This document shows positions 32,568 to 41,317 of a stretch of 42,487 nt of DNA, in pieces (the stretch's first letter is position 1; each line of letters begins with the position of its first letter). The notes below the pieces were generated by a model. The model was not told the origin of the DNA. It did not search any database and saw only the letters and a program-made list of their open reading frames with translations. The position numbers were made by a program, and so were the translations under genes. Origin of the DNA: SHLQ01 sp964445255 (lineage in GTDB: Bacteria; Actinomycetota; Acidimicrobiia; Acidimicrobiales; SHLQ01); the NCBI GenBank assembly GCA_964445255.1, contig CAYUKM010000005.1, positions 1 through 42,487 on the forward strand, in the 5' to 3' direction.

Positions 32568-33320
32568 CTAACGCCCCGACCGACCCGGAAAGATGATCGG
32601 GAGTCGGGCCGAGATACCAGCCTCGGGCGACATACCCGCCGCCTCGCGCATCGCTTGGATGATCAAAGGGGCCACCGCTGGAGGGACTTCACTGTTATCG
32701 AGCGCTGGCCACCCATTGATCGCGCAGCCGCGAAGGCCGAAAGTCTGTTGCATCATCACTGGTGCTCGTGTCGTCGATGAGCAGCTCGCTGGCTGCACAT
32801 GGCCCTTGCCCAGAAAGTGGCCGACCTCGTGGTTCACGAGGTAGCGCCGATACTCATCGAGCGAACCGTCATATGAGTCGTGATAGACGTCAGGCCCGCG
32901 AGCCCAGCGATCGGCATTCAGGATCACTTGATTTCCACGGCGACAGGAGAGCCGACCGACGGTGTTGAGCGGCAGGCACATCTGATCGGTGGTCGCCGGG
33001 GTCGCGATGGTGACCAGAAATTCCGCCGATGGGTCGTCGGTGAGGCGGAACACGACGTCCTCAACTCCGGTCCACGATCGGTCGTCGTCGAGAATTGCCG
33101 CGACTTCTCCTGCTGCCTCGGCAACGTTGATGTCGAGTGGTGCTTCGACACGGAGCGAAAAGTCGACGACCCGCCCAGCCTCTCGGATCGGTTCATTGAT
33201 CGAAATGTTCCAACGCCAGGGCTCACTGTCTTGAGCTGCAGCTACCGGAGATGCCGCGAACAACGCGACACCGGCCACTACGACCAATAGCCAGATGGAT
33301 GGGCGTCCCATGACGTCCAT
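32568..33320 (-). CDS. DUF3152-type secreted zinc-metalloprotease-like protein
   Basis: 250 aa. Signal peptide or anchor at about 7-29 (WLLVVVAGVALFAASPVAAA). The zinc motif HEVGHFLGKGH at 164-174 is an exact metzincin-type HExxHxxGxxH. Before it, VILNADRW and YRRYLVNHE, and after it CSSTTRAPVMMQQT, match DUF3152 proteins of actinobacteria. Paired cysteines probably form disulphides. Proteolysis is inferred from the motif, not shown for the family. The start may be MGRPS, three residues inside the frame. Confidence 0.85.
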   Translation of the reverse strand: MDVMGRPSIWLLVVVAGVALFAASPVAAAQDSEPWRWNISINEPIREAGRVVDFSLRVEAPLDINVAEAAGEVAAILDDDRSWTGVEDVVFRLTDDPSAEFLVTIATPATTDQMCLPLNTVGRLSCRRGNQVILNADRWARGPDVYHDSYDGSLDEYRRYLVNHEVGHFLGKGHVQPASCSSTTRAPVMMQQTFGLRGCAINGWPALDNSEVPPAVAPLIIQAMREAAGMSPEAGISARLPIIFPGRSGR

Positions 33321-33351
33321 GCTTGCAGTTGCGCTCTGCGCAATACGGGAT

Positions 33352-33723
33352 CTACACCACCGGGTTGGTGCGCATCAGGTGGTTCCACCCACACGACGTG
33401 CACACCTCAACGTCGTAACCGGTGAACTCGCCGGAGTACGAACGAATGCGATCCATGTCCAGGTTGGTAACGATGCAACGCCCTGAGGCTGGAAGCCGGG
33501 GACCGAAGACGTACAGCACTTCGACCAGGGTTTGCTTGCCACAGATTGGGCACAACGCCTCGACCGGCATCCCACACTGGTTCGCATTCCGCATGAGCTC
33601 GCGCTGCGCATCGCAAACTTCCGAACGCGTGGCCTCGCCCGATTTGTACGCCATGATCGTGCGTTCGCGAGCAATGCGAAAGTCGATGGAGCCACCGGCA
33701 CCGTTGGCGAAAGCATGCACCAC
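33352..33723 (-). CDS. DUF5318 family protein (Rv0049-like)
   Basis: 123 aa. It lines up with M. tuberculosis Rv0049: FRIARERTIMAYKSGEATRS, SEVCDA, CPICGKQ, VFG and VEVCTSCGWNHL. Four cysteines in CPIC and CTSC form a probable zinc ribbon. Function is unknown; in mycobacteria the gene lies near ponA1, rpsF and ssb close to the origin. GTG 33723 is chosen because similarity extends upstream of the internal ATG, and GAGG lies upstream. Confidence 0.85.
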   Translation of the reverse strand: MVHAFANGAGGSIDFRIARERTIMAYKSGEATRSEVCDAQRELMRNANQCGMPVEALCPICGKQTLVEVLYVFGPRLPASGRCIVTNLDMDRIRSYSGEFTGYDVEVCTSCGWNHLMRTNPVV

Positions 33724-33795
33724 GGTTACATCATCCTCGAACCCAAGTCGGTTGGCTCATGATTCACACGGTACCGGCAAAGTACAGTCGCAGAG

Positions 33796-34458
33796 ATGCA
33801 GGAATGGACTCGTTATACGACCGCTGGACCAACGGGAGCGAGCCGACCCGACGATTTCGTTGAGCTTGGACCCGACCACACCGACGGATTGGACCGGCGA
33901 TTGCTGGGTGATGTGACCGGTCAACGTGTTCTCGACCTTGGATGCGGGGCAGGCCGGTCTGCGGTCGCACTGGCACGCCAAGGAGCTCGCGTTGTTGCGA
34001 TCGAACCCGACCCTCTGGACATCGATCGAGTCCGCACAGCCGCCGAGGTCGCCGAAGTGCATGTCGAGGCCCACCACGGTGACTTGGCCGAATTGGCGTT
34101 CCTTCCCGCCGACAGCTTCGATGCCATCGTTGCTGTTCATAGTCTCGCCAGTGTCGAAAACATCGGGCGCGTCTTTCGTCAAGCACACCGCCTACTGCGT
34201 ATCGATCGTCCGATCGTTATTACCCTCCCCCACCCCGCGGCACTAGTGGTTGATGAGGGGTCCAAAGTGGTGGTTCGAAGCTATGGATCTGGGGCGCCGT
34301 TGGGCGAAAATGAGCATCTCACCTATCCACATGCCATCGGGGATGTCTTTACCCAGTTGACGCGAGCCAACTTTCGAGTCGACACCATCATTGAATCAAC
34401 AGGGGACACCTCCTTACCCACCTCGGTAGTCTTCAGAGCCCGTAAAACCGGTAGTTAA
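33796..34458 (+). CDS. Class I SAM-dependent methyltransferase
   Basis: 220 aa. SAM-binding motif I VLDLGCGAGR at 45-54, the acidic residue in VVAIEPDP at the end of strand 2, and motif at AFLPADSFDAIVAVHSLASV. The Methyltransf_11/25 pattern is clear. The substrate is unknown. It is divergent from DUF5318; the 72 bases between hold both promoters. Confidence 0.88.
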   Translation: MQEWTRYTTAGPTGASRPDDFVELGPDHTDGLDRRLLGDVTGQRVLDLGCGAGRSAVALARQGARVVAIEPDPLDIDRVRTAAEVAEVHVEAHHGDLAELAFLPADSFDAIVAVHSLASVENIGRVFRQAHRLLRIDRPIVITLPHPAALVVDEGSKVVVRSYGSGAPLGENEHLTYPHAIGDVFTQLTRANFRVDTIIESTGDTSLPTSVVFRARKTGS

Positions 34459-34550
34459 TGGTGTAGATACCTCACAAAGTTGCTACCGAGCGCAACGTTG
34501 CGTCACCGCATGTAAACGGCCAGTGAACAAGTCACCGAGTTTTCCCCAAT

Positions 34551-34559
34551 TGTGGATAA
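34551..34559 (-). promoter_or_regulatory. Perfect DnaA box (TTATCCACA)
   Basis: TGTGGATAA on the plus strand, that is TTATCCACA on the minus strand, the consensus DnaA box. It lies ten bases after the pcnA stop, in the 111-bp non-coding stretch 34459-34569. A single box may be chance, but this region is origin-proximal in related genomes. Confidence 0.4.
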
Positions 34560-34569
34560 ACCCTGTTGA

Positions 34570-35811
34570 TTACCGGTCTCGTCGGTATCGACCGCGGAGG
34601 TAACTAATTTCTCCGTCGCGATCGATGGGGCCTTCTTCCAAACGACGCTCACGGAGGACCCCCAGCGCTGCCCCAACTTCCGGGCCGGCGGGAATCGACA
34701 AAATCTCCATGACCGCCTCGCCGTCCAAGCTCGGAGAAAAATCGGAAAGGTCCTCTGTGGCTTCAAGTTCACGAAAGACCCTCGGAAACTCCCGATCAGT
34801 CACATCAAGCACCTTGATCAAGTCGAGCAAAAGCGGAATCGACTTGTAGCCAACCCGATCAACCAGTCGACGAACCGTCGGCCCGTCGAACTCACGCTCG
34901 CCGTGCTCAATCACGTCCAATCCGGCGAGAACCCGTCGCATTACGCGCGCGTCGGTGTTGGAGTATCGCAACGATTCAAGCTGCACGGCTCGAGCCGATG
35001 CTGGGACGTGACTAAACACCACGACTCGTCGCAAAGACGGATCGACTGCCGCGCGATCGAGTTCCGCTCCCAGTTGCGTTAGTTCGTCTTCGGGCACGGT
35101 CTCCGCGACATAGAGCCATGCCCCCACGGATTGCAAGAAGTCGATCCCGCCCGACGGGGCCGGCGTGGCGAGCAGTTTGTCGAACTCGTCTCGAACCCGT
35201 TCGACCGAAACGATTCGCATGCGATCGATCAATGATGTTGCCGCAGCAAAGACGCCGTCGTCCACGGTAAGGCCATACCTGGCGATGAATCGCGCCGCCC
35301 GAAGGATCCTCAATGGGTCGTCCTGGAACGAAACTTCGGGCTCGATCGGCGTTCGAAGAACCCGCCGTTCCAGATCTCGTGCCCCATCGAAGGGATCGAT
35401 CAGTTCCGCCTCGCTAGCGTCTTGGGCTACCCGTATAGCCATCGCATTGATCGTGAAGTCGCGTCGTGACAGGTCCAGCTCAATATTGTCACCGAACTCC
35501 ACTTCGGGCTTGCGCGAGCCATCCCCATAGGACTCGGCCCGGTGGGTGGTGATCTCATATGGGCGATTGCCAATCCGACAGCCAATGGTCCCGAAACGCT
35601 CGCCTTGGGCCCAGATCGCATCGGCGATCGGTCCGACCAGCTCCTTGATCTCCAGTGGCCGTGCATCGGTGGTGAGATCGAAGTCGAGCGACTCGATCGG
35701 TGCCTGAAGTTGGAGATCCCGTACGATCCCGCCCACGAGATAGAGCGATTTCCCAGCCTTGGAGAACGTCTCGGTTAGCGGACGGATCTCGTCGAAGACT
35801 TCCTGGCTCAT
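34570..35811 (-). CDS. pcnA: CCA tRNA nucleotidyltransferase
   Basis: 413 aa from ATG 35811 (GTG three codons upstream is possible). The nucleotidyltransferase head has YLVGGIVRDL at 24-33 and DFDLTTDA at 43-50 with the catalytic aspartates, then ARRDFTINAMAI-type DLSRRDFTINAM, and EDDLRILRAARF-like FQDDPLRILRAARFIARYGL. It adds CCA to tRNA 3' ends. The mid part that in M. tuberculosis PcnA carries an HD phosphohydrolase (LLHDIGKP) here reads VVVFSHVPASARAVQLESL; the HD pair is lost. The symbol pcnA follows mycobacterial use. Divergent from the GNAT gene. Confidence 0.93.
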   Translation of the reverse strand: MSQEVFDEIRPLTETFSKAGKSLYLVGGIVRDLQLQAPIESLDFDLTTDARPLEIKELVGPIADAIWAQGERFGTIGCRIGNRPYEITTHRAESYGDGSRKPEVEFGDNIELDLSRRDFTINAMAIRVAQDASEAELIDPFDGARDLERRVLRTPIEPEVSFQDDPLRILRAARFIARYGLTVDDGVFAAATSLIDRMRIVSVERVRDEFDKLLATPAPSGGIDFLQSVGAWLYVAETVPEDELTQLGAELDRAAVDPSLRRVVVFSHVPASARAVQLESLRYSNTDARVMRRVLAGLDVIEHGEREFDGPTVRRLVDRVGYKSIPLLLDLIKVLDVTDREFPRVFRELEATEDLSDFSPSLDGEAVMEILSIPAGPEVGAALGVLRERRLEEGPIDRDGEISYLRGRYRRDR

Positions 35812-35860
35812 TGGGGGCACGCCGCAGAGGCTACGGGAACCTTGAGTACCCTCGTGGTAT

Positions 35861-36562
35861 ATGTTGCTGGATCGTTTGCACCGACCCGTGCGGGGCGTTC
35901 GAATTGTTCGTCGCGAGCACAGCGATCCACATCCATCGTTTCGCGTCCAAATCGTGCCGTTGCGAATGCTCCGACGAGATGATGTCGAGCGCCTGAAATC
36001 TCAGTTGCAGGAGTCGCCGGGGCCCGTCGTCACCAGCGCCCTCGGGAGTCGCGAGCAGACACCATTTCTCGAAGCGGGTTTCGCTCCCCGCGAGTCGCTG
36101 TACCTACTGCGCCATGACTTGGCCCGTATCCCGACCGCCGGAGAACTAACAAAGATTCGCAACGCGAGACGCGGTGACCTCGACGATGTGCTGCGAATCG
36201 ATCGGGAAGGCTTCGACGATTTCTGGGTATTCGACCGCAACGCCATCGCTCATGCCCGAAAGGCAACCCCGAACCACCGATACGTCGTTGCCACGATCGA
36301 CCGCACGATCGTCGGCTATGCAATCACTGGCCACGCTGGCAGGACCGGCTACCTACAGCGCCTCGGTGTGGCCGAGAGCGCTCGGCGTCAAGGTATCGGC
36401 GGACAACTCATCGCCGACTCGCTGACGTGGGCACGTCGAGCCGGAGCCCAAGAGGTGCTCGTCAATACCCAAGAGATAAACGACACCGCTCGAAGGGTGT
36501 ACGAGCGACATGGCTTCGTCCTCGATGCTGAACGATTGACCGTCCTGGAGTGGCAGCGATGA
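35861..36562 (+). CDS. GNAT acetyltransferase, possibly with a degenerate tandem N-terminal domain
   Basis: 233 aa. The C-terminal GNAT domain (about 98-233) has IRNARRGDLDDVLRID, the acetyl-CoA loop LGVAESARRQGIGGQL and NDTARRVYERHGF. Residues 1-95 end in FLEAGFAPRESLYLLRHDL, which looks like the last strands of a second, incomplete GNAT domain. The substrate is unknown. Stop TGA overlaps the ATG of the DUF6049 gene (ATGA), so they are coupled. Confidence 0.85.
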   Translation: MLLDRLHRPVRGVRIVRREHSDPHPSFRVQIVPLRMLRRDDVERLKSQLQESPGPVVTSALGSREQTPFLEAGFAPRESLYLLRHDLARIPTAGELTKIRNARRGDLDDVLRIDREGFDDFWVFDRNAIAHARKATPNHRYVVATIDRTIVGYAITGHAGRTGYLQRLGVAESARRQGIGGQLIADSLTWARRAGAQEVLVNTQEINDTARRVYERHGFVLDAERLTVLEWQR

Positions 36563-38595
36563 GCCAGCGGGCGCGGATTCTGATCGCGGTCCTCGCCGCG
36601 CTCCTGATCGTTGGGATAGCAACCCCTGCAGGAGCGCAGAACCTCGGGTCGGTCGAACTGGTCGCCCAGAGCGCATGGGTCGATGAAGGCGGCATCTTCA
36701 ACGCGCAAGTACGCGTAGCGGGCGCGAATCCTGATTCGACCGTTTCGGTCCGGGTCCTCAGTCCATGGGAATCGCGCGCTGACTTCCTCACCGCCGACAC
36801 GTCCGACTCGGAGACGGTGCTCAGCCTTGATCCGATCGTCCTTGCTGATGCGCAAGAGACCAGCAACGAGGTCCTGTCCTTAGAGATCGAAGTCTCTCGA
36901 TCGACCACACCAACGCCGAGTTCCAACGGACGTCCTGTGCTCACCACCACAGGTGCTCCAGCTGTGTTCCCGGTAGAAATCGCATTGGTCTCCCCGGACG
37001 GCGATGTGCTCGACAGCATCCTGACCTCGATCATTCATATCCCCCGAATCGGTCGAGGTGTTCCCCTCACGACGGCACTCGTACTCGATCCCGGCCTGAA
37101 CGCGACGATCGCTCCGGACGGACAAAGCACGCTGACTGCCGCACAACTCGCGGAGCTCGAAATCCTGATCGATGCCATCGCGCAACATCGATCCGGGCGG
37201 GTGTCCTTGGCGATAACAGGTGAGACATTGCTCGCGCTCGACCGGAGCGACCTCGAAGGCGCCCAAGTCGTTCTCGACACCATCAGCACCGAGGTGGCGG
37301 CCGACCAACTGTTGCCTCAACCACTCGCGAGTCTTGAAGAGCAGGCGTGGATCGATGCCGAGTTCAGCGAGGTGTTGGCCGAACTCTACGAGCGCAACCA
37401 GGAGATCACCGAACAGCTGACAGGACTCTCCCCCGACAACGCCGTCGCTGTGCTCGACCCCTCGCTTACAGCCGACGGTCTTGCGGAGCTACAGCAGCTG
37501 GGAATCAACGGTGCGATCGTCGAACCAACCCATCTTGAGCCATTAGACAATGAGACCTTCCCCGAACCGCTCACGACTCGATTCCTCGTACCCGCTCCTG
37601 GCATCGACCCGGTACCGACGATGGCGATCGATCTCGATCTTGGCGGCCATTTCTTGAGCACTGATCCCGTTCCGGTCGCGGCGAATGGGTTCCTCGCTGA
37701 ACTCACGTTGCTATCGATTCAACAACCAAACGTGGCCAAAGGCGTCGTGGTTCGTCCACCCAGAGGCTGGGTACCCGACTCGTCCTTTCTCAATATCGTG
37801 CTCAGTGGCATCGAGCGGATCCCCACGCTCACCGGAGCCACACTCGAAGAAGCACTCGCCGAGACCACCTTTGCTCCATCGGATGGTCTCAACACGCTGA
37901 GCCCGCCACTGCAACGTGAGCTTCGACCCCAGATCGCTCCGACCGACCTCCGCTCGTTTCGGACCGAGTTCAACCAGGCCCAGACGACCATCGACGCGTG
38001 GGCGACGGTGATCGCTAGCGATGAGTCGTCGGTCGAACGGCTTAACGAACTACTCGAGCTCAGCACCAGCAGCGACCATGATGAAGTGCAACGTTCGGCC
38101 TTTATCGAACAGATCTACAACATCATCGATACCCAAAAGGATGGCTCGATCACCACCCCGCCCGTCGAGACCATCACCTTGACCGGACGCACGTCGAACG
38201 TACCGGTTCTGATCGACAACAACCTGGGCATCGATGCCAGGGTGATCTTGGTACTCGACTCCGAGAAGTTGGACTTCCCCGAGGGGCGCGAAGTAGATGC
38301 TGTGCTCACTCCCGGATCAAATCGGATTGAGGTGCCGATCGAGACTCGCGGCTCAGGCGACTCGCCAATTCGTATTCAAGTCTTCAGCCCCGACCGTTCC
38401 GTGTTGCTCGGATCTTCCGAAGTCGTGGTCCGAGCCTTCGCATTCTCGGGAGTCGGAGTGGTCATAGGCATCATCGCGATTCTGGTATTGGTCGGTTGGT
38501 GGCTACGTCACCACGGCAAAGATGGAGATACAGTCGGGGACGACGTTCACGCCCGACCGGACTCAGAGGATTCCGGAGAACTCATCGGAGTCTGA
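36559..38595 (+). CDS. DUF6049 family secreted/membrane protein (Rv3909-like)
   Basis: 678 aa. Signal peptide at 1-26 (ILIAVLAALLIVGIATPAGA), a large extracellular body with no catalytic motif recognised, and one C-terminal membrane helix (SGVGVVIGIIAILVLVGWWL, about 640-660) with a short charged cytoplasmic tail. Context and layout match Rv3909, which in mycobacteria sits between mutT4 and mviN/murJ. ATG 36559 overlaps the GNAT stop. Four bases separate its stop from degV. Confidence 0.78.
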   Translation: MSQRARILIAVLAALLIVGIATPAGAQNLGSVELVAQSAWVDEGGIFNAQVRVAGANPDSTVSVRVLSPWESRADFLTADTSDSETVLSLDPIVLADAQETSNEVLSLEIEVSRSTTPTPSSNGRPVLTTTGAPAVFPVEIALVSPDGDVLDSILTSIIHIPRIGRGVPLTTALVLDPGLNATIAPDGQSTLTAAQLAELEILIDAIAQHRSGRVSLAITGETLLALDRSDLEGAQVVLDTISTEVAADQLLPQPLASLEEQAWIDAEFSEVLAELYERNQEITEQLTGLSPDNAVAVLDPSLTADGLAELQQLGINGAIVEPTHLEPLDNETFPEPLTTRFLVPAPGIDPVPTMAIDLDLGGHFLSTDPVPVAANGFLAELTLLSIQQPNVAKGVVVRPPRGWVPDSSFLNIVLSGIERIPTLTGATLEEALAETTFAPSDGLNTLSPPLQRELRPQIAPTDLRSFRTEFNQAQTTIDAWATVIASDESSVERLNELLELSTSSDHDEVQRSAFIEQIYNIIDTQKDGSITTPPVETITLTGRTSNVPVLIDNNLGIDARVILVLDSEKLDFPEGREVDAVLTPGSNRIEVPIETRGSGDSPIRIQVFSPDRSVLLGSSEVVVRAFAFSGVGVVIGIIAILVLVGWWLRHHGKDGDTVGDDVHARPDSEDSGELIGV

Positions 38596-38598
38596 TTT

Positions 38599-39441
38599 AT
38601 GACCATTCGCATCGTGACCGACAGTGCCTGCGATCTGTCCGACGAAGAGCTGGCTGAATGGAGAATCGGCATGGTGCCCTTGTCGATTCGCTTCGGCGAA
38701 GAGGAATTCGTTGATCGCACACAGCTCTCTACGAACGAGTTCTACCGTCGTCTCGGTGCCTCAGAGGTCCTGCCGGAAACCGCAGCTCCCTCGCCGGGCG
38801 CTTTTGTCGAGATGTTCAACGCCATGCAAGCCGAAGGTGCAACCGGCGTTGTGTGCATCAACATCTCCGAAGCGCTTTCCGCAACGATCCAAGCTGCGAG
38901 GACCGCGGCTTCGAGCGATGAAGTGTCAATCGATGTGCGCGTGGTGAATTCCAAGCAACTAACCGGCGGGCTCGGATCGATCGTGCTCGCGGCCGCGAGT
39001 GCCGCCAAGGCCGGTTCGAACGCGGACGAGATCGTCTCTCTCGTCGAAGACATGAGCAACCGAACACACGTGTACGCGACGCTCGACACGTTGGAGAATC
39101 TGAAGAAGGGCGGACGCATCGGTGGCGCGCAGGCCGCATTTGGCGCCATGTTGTCGATCAAACCGCTGCTTGACCTATCGACCGGCGAAGTGGTGGCCGC
39201 TGGCCGTCAACGAACTCGCAAACGATCCTTAGCGTGGCTGCGAGATCAGCTCGTCCGGGCCGGAGACAACATCGAAAACCTTGCAATCTTGCATTCCAAT
39301 GCGGTCGACATCGACGAGTTCGTATTGTCGGTCTCCGACATACCCTCCGTTGCGAGTGCACGGACGAACATCATCGGCGCCGTCGTCGGAACCCATGGTG
39401 GCCCCGGCATTATCGGCATCACGTACCAACGCTCAAAGTAA
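38599..39441 (+). CDS. DegV family protein
   Basis: 280 aa. DegV/EDD-fold with MTIRIVTDSACDLSDEEL at the N-terminus, TAAPSPGAF, VVNSKQLTGGLG, and YATLDTLENLKKGGRIG. These proteins bind long-chain fatty acids and in some bacteria act as fatty-acid-kinase (FakB) subunits. The kinase partner FakA is not adjacent. It begins four bases after the DUF6049 stop, so it is in the same operon. Confidence 0.92.
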   Translation: MTIRIVTDSACDLSDEELAEWRIGMVPLSIRFGEEEFVDRTQLSTNEFYRRLGASEVLPETAAPSPGAFVEMFNAMQAEGATGVVCINISEALSATIQAARTAASSDEVSIDVRVVNSKQLTGGLGSIVLAAASAAKAGSNADEIVSLVEDMSNRTHVYATLDTLENLKKGGRIGGAQAAFGAMLSIKPLLDLSTGEVVAAGRQRTRKRSLAWLRDQLVRAGDNIENLAILHSNAVDIDEFVLSVSDIPSVASARTNIIGAVVGTHGGPGIIGITYQRSK

Positions 39442-39487
39442 AGCTGCTCTAAATCGTGGCATCTCGCCAACTACGGTGTAATTCGCT

Positions 39488-41317
39488 ATGGCGCAAACCC
39501 CGCCGGACCTCCGCATGACTCGTCGTCGCCTCGCTGAGCGCTACGAGATGGTGGTCCGTCGCGGTAGTGGTGGCATGGCAGAGGTCTGGGAAGGCGTCGA
39601 CCACAATCTCGGGCGCAAGATCGCCATCAAGGTTCTCCATTCGCACCTAGCGGAAAATCCGTCGGTTCTCAGCAGATTTCGTAGCGAAGCCCAAGCAGCG
39701 GCTCGCCTGACCCACCCGGGCATCGTTGCCATCTACGACACGGTCACAACCGACGACACCGACGCCATCATCATGGAGTTGGTCGAGGGGCGTGATCTAC
39801 GCACGATGCTCGATGAACGCCCGACGTTGGCCCTCACCGACGCGGCAGAGGTTGGGATGCAACTTGCTGCGGCGCTCGGCCACGCGCATCAGCACGGCAT
39901 CATTCATCGAGACGTGAAGCCAGCCAACATCCTCGTTCGCGCCGATCGACGGGTGAAGCTCTCCGACTTCGGTATCGCCAAGGCCCTCGATCAGACCGGG
40001 CATACGGAGTCAGGGTCTCTGGTCGGCACGGTCAAGTACCTCGCTCCCGAACAACTCGAGGGCCGCACAGCAGATGCCCGAACCGACCTCTATGCCCTGA
40101 CCACGTTGCTCTACGAAATGTTGTGCGGCGATGTGCCCTTCGCTGCGAGCGACCTGGTGACCGCGATGAAGCGCACCCACGAAGATCCCCCATCGGCTCG
40201 ACGAATTCGCGGTGATCTGCCACCGACGTTCGATGCTTTCTTGATGCGAGGCCTCGCGCGAAACCCCGACGACCGTTACCCCAGTGCTGCGGCATGGTCT
40301 TCAGCACTGCGAGCGAGTATCAGCGGCGATGCCACCATCGTCGACCCGACGCACCCGCTCAACGAGCGAGCATCGATCCCGGTGAAGAACCCTCAGGGCC
40401 ATGAGCTCCTCGGTACCGTTCCGACTCCAGCTCCCACCCCGGAACCATCTCCGTCAAAGCCCGGCCCACGAGCCAGCGGCCCCGCAACGCCGAGGCGGTC
40501 CCCCGCTAAAGCCGACCCCGCAGTTGCAAAGCATCACCGCCGGAACCGTGGCCGATTGGCCTTCGCCGGACCGCTCATCGCGCTCGCCTTGGTCATCGCC
40601 GCAGTCGTAACGGTGATCCTCTTGCTTTCCGGGACGCCGAGCGCTGTTGACTCTGCCGACGAGATTGCTCCCGAACAAGACACCGAAGAGATTGTCGAAG
40701 CCGAGGATCAGGCCTCATCGACCACGACCGCAGCCCCAGAGCAGACCTCCGCCCCGGTCGAAGAAGCGTCTGGACCCGAAGTCACCGAAGCTCCAGAAGC
40801 TACCGAAACGACGACAACTACGTCGATCGCCGAATTCGTCAACGGGCAACGCGCTATCGCTTTCGACCCCTTCGGGGGCGACGGTGAGCACGATGACATC
40901 GCGTTTCGGGCCCTCGATGGCAACCCAGAAACGTGGTGGAACACCCAGTCCTATCGCACCCGCTTCTTTAGCGGCCTCAAGGAGGGCGTGGGACTGATCG
41001 TCGAGTTCGACGACCCGCAGCAGTCGTCCAACTCGCTCACCGTGTCGACCGATCGGGTTGGCTGGGGCGCTCGCGTTTACCGCAGCGACTCGCTTCCCTC
41101 CGATCTTCTCGGATGGGGAGATCCCGTCGGCGAGTTCAGCGAACTCGACTCTACGGCCTCCCTTGATGTCACCGATGGCAGCTCTTCGGCTGTGTTGCTT
41201 TGGATCACGGACCTGGGCCTCAACCCTGAGCAAAGCGTTGAAGAGTACGATGCCCAGGTGGCAGAAGGCGGCTTCGAACAGCGACTCGTCGTGAACGAGA
41301 TAAGCATCGAGGGATAA
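39488..41317 (+). CDS. Membrane Ser/Thr protein kinase with discoidin-like extracellular domain
   Basis: 609 aa. Pkn2-type kinase domain at about 20-275: glycine loop RGSGGMAEVW, Lys48, HRDVKPAN at 140-147, DFG at 160-162, and APEQ. All catalytic residues are present, so it should be active. A Pro-rich linker leads to a membrane helix (358-381) and a Thr/Glu-rich stalk. The outer domain (455-608) starts ALDGNPETWWNTQSY...GLKEGVGLIVEF, the pattern of the outer domain of mycobacterial MviN/Rv3910 (F5/8-type-C-like). It follows DegV and precedes the sigma factor by one codon. Confidence 0.9.
   Translation: MAQTPPDLRMTRRRLAERYEMVVRRGSGGMAEVWEGVDHNLGRKIAIKVLHSHLAENPSVLSRFRSEAQAAARLTHPGIVAIYDTVTTDDTDAIIMELVEGRDLRTMLDERPTLALTDAAEVGMQLAAALGHAHQHGIIHRDVKPANILVRADRRVKLSDFGIAKALDQTGHTESGSLVGTVKYLAPEQLEGRTADARTDLYALTTLLYEMLCGDVPFAASDLVTAMKRTHEDPPSARRIRGDLPPTFDAFLMRGLARNPDDRYPSAAAWSSALRASISGDATIVDPTHPLNERASIPVKNPQGHELLGTVPTPAPTPEPSPSKPGPRASGPATPRRSPAKADPAVAKHHRRNRGRLAFAGPLIALALVIAAVVTVILLLSGTPSAVDSADEIAPEQDTEEIVEAEDQASSTTTAAPEQTSAPVEEASGPEVTEAPEATETTTTTSIAEFVNGQRAIAFDPFGGDGEHDDIAFRALDGNPETWWNTQSYRTRFFSGLKEGVGLIVEFDDPQQSSNSLTVSTDRVGWGARVYRSDSLPSDLLGWGDPVGEFSELDSTASLDVTDGSSSAVLLWITDLGLNPEQSVEEYDAQVAEGGFEQRLVVNEISIEG

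Noticed and set aside
34323..34331. DnaA-box-like CTATCCACA
   Set aside because: One mismatch, isolated and inside the methyltransferase coding sequence; probably chance.
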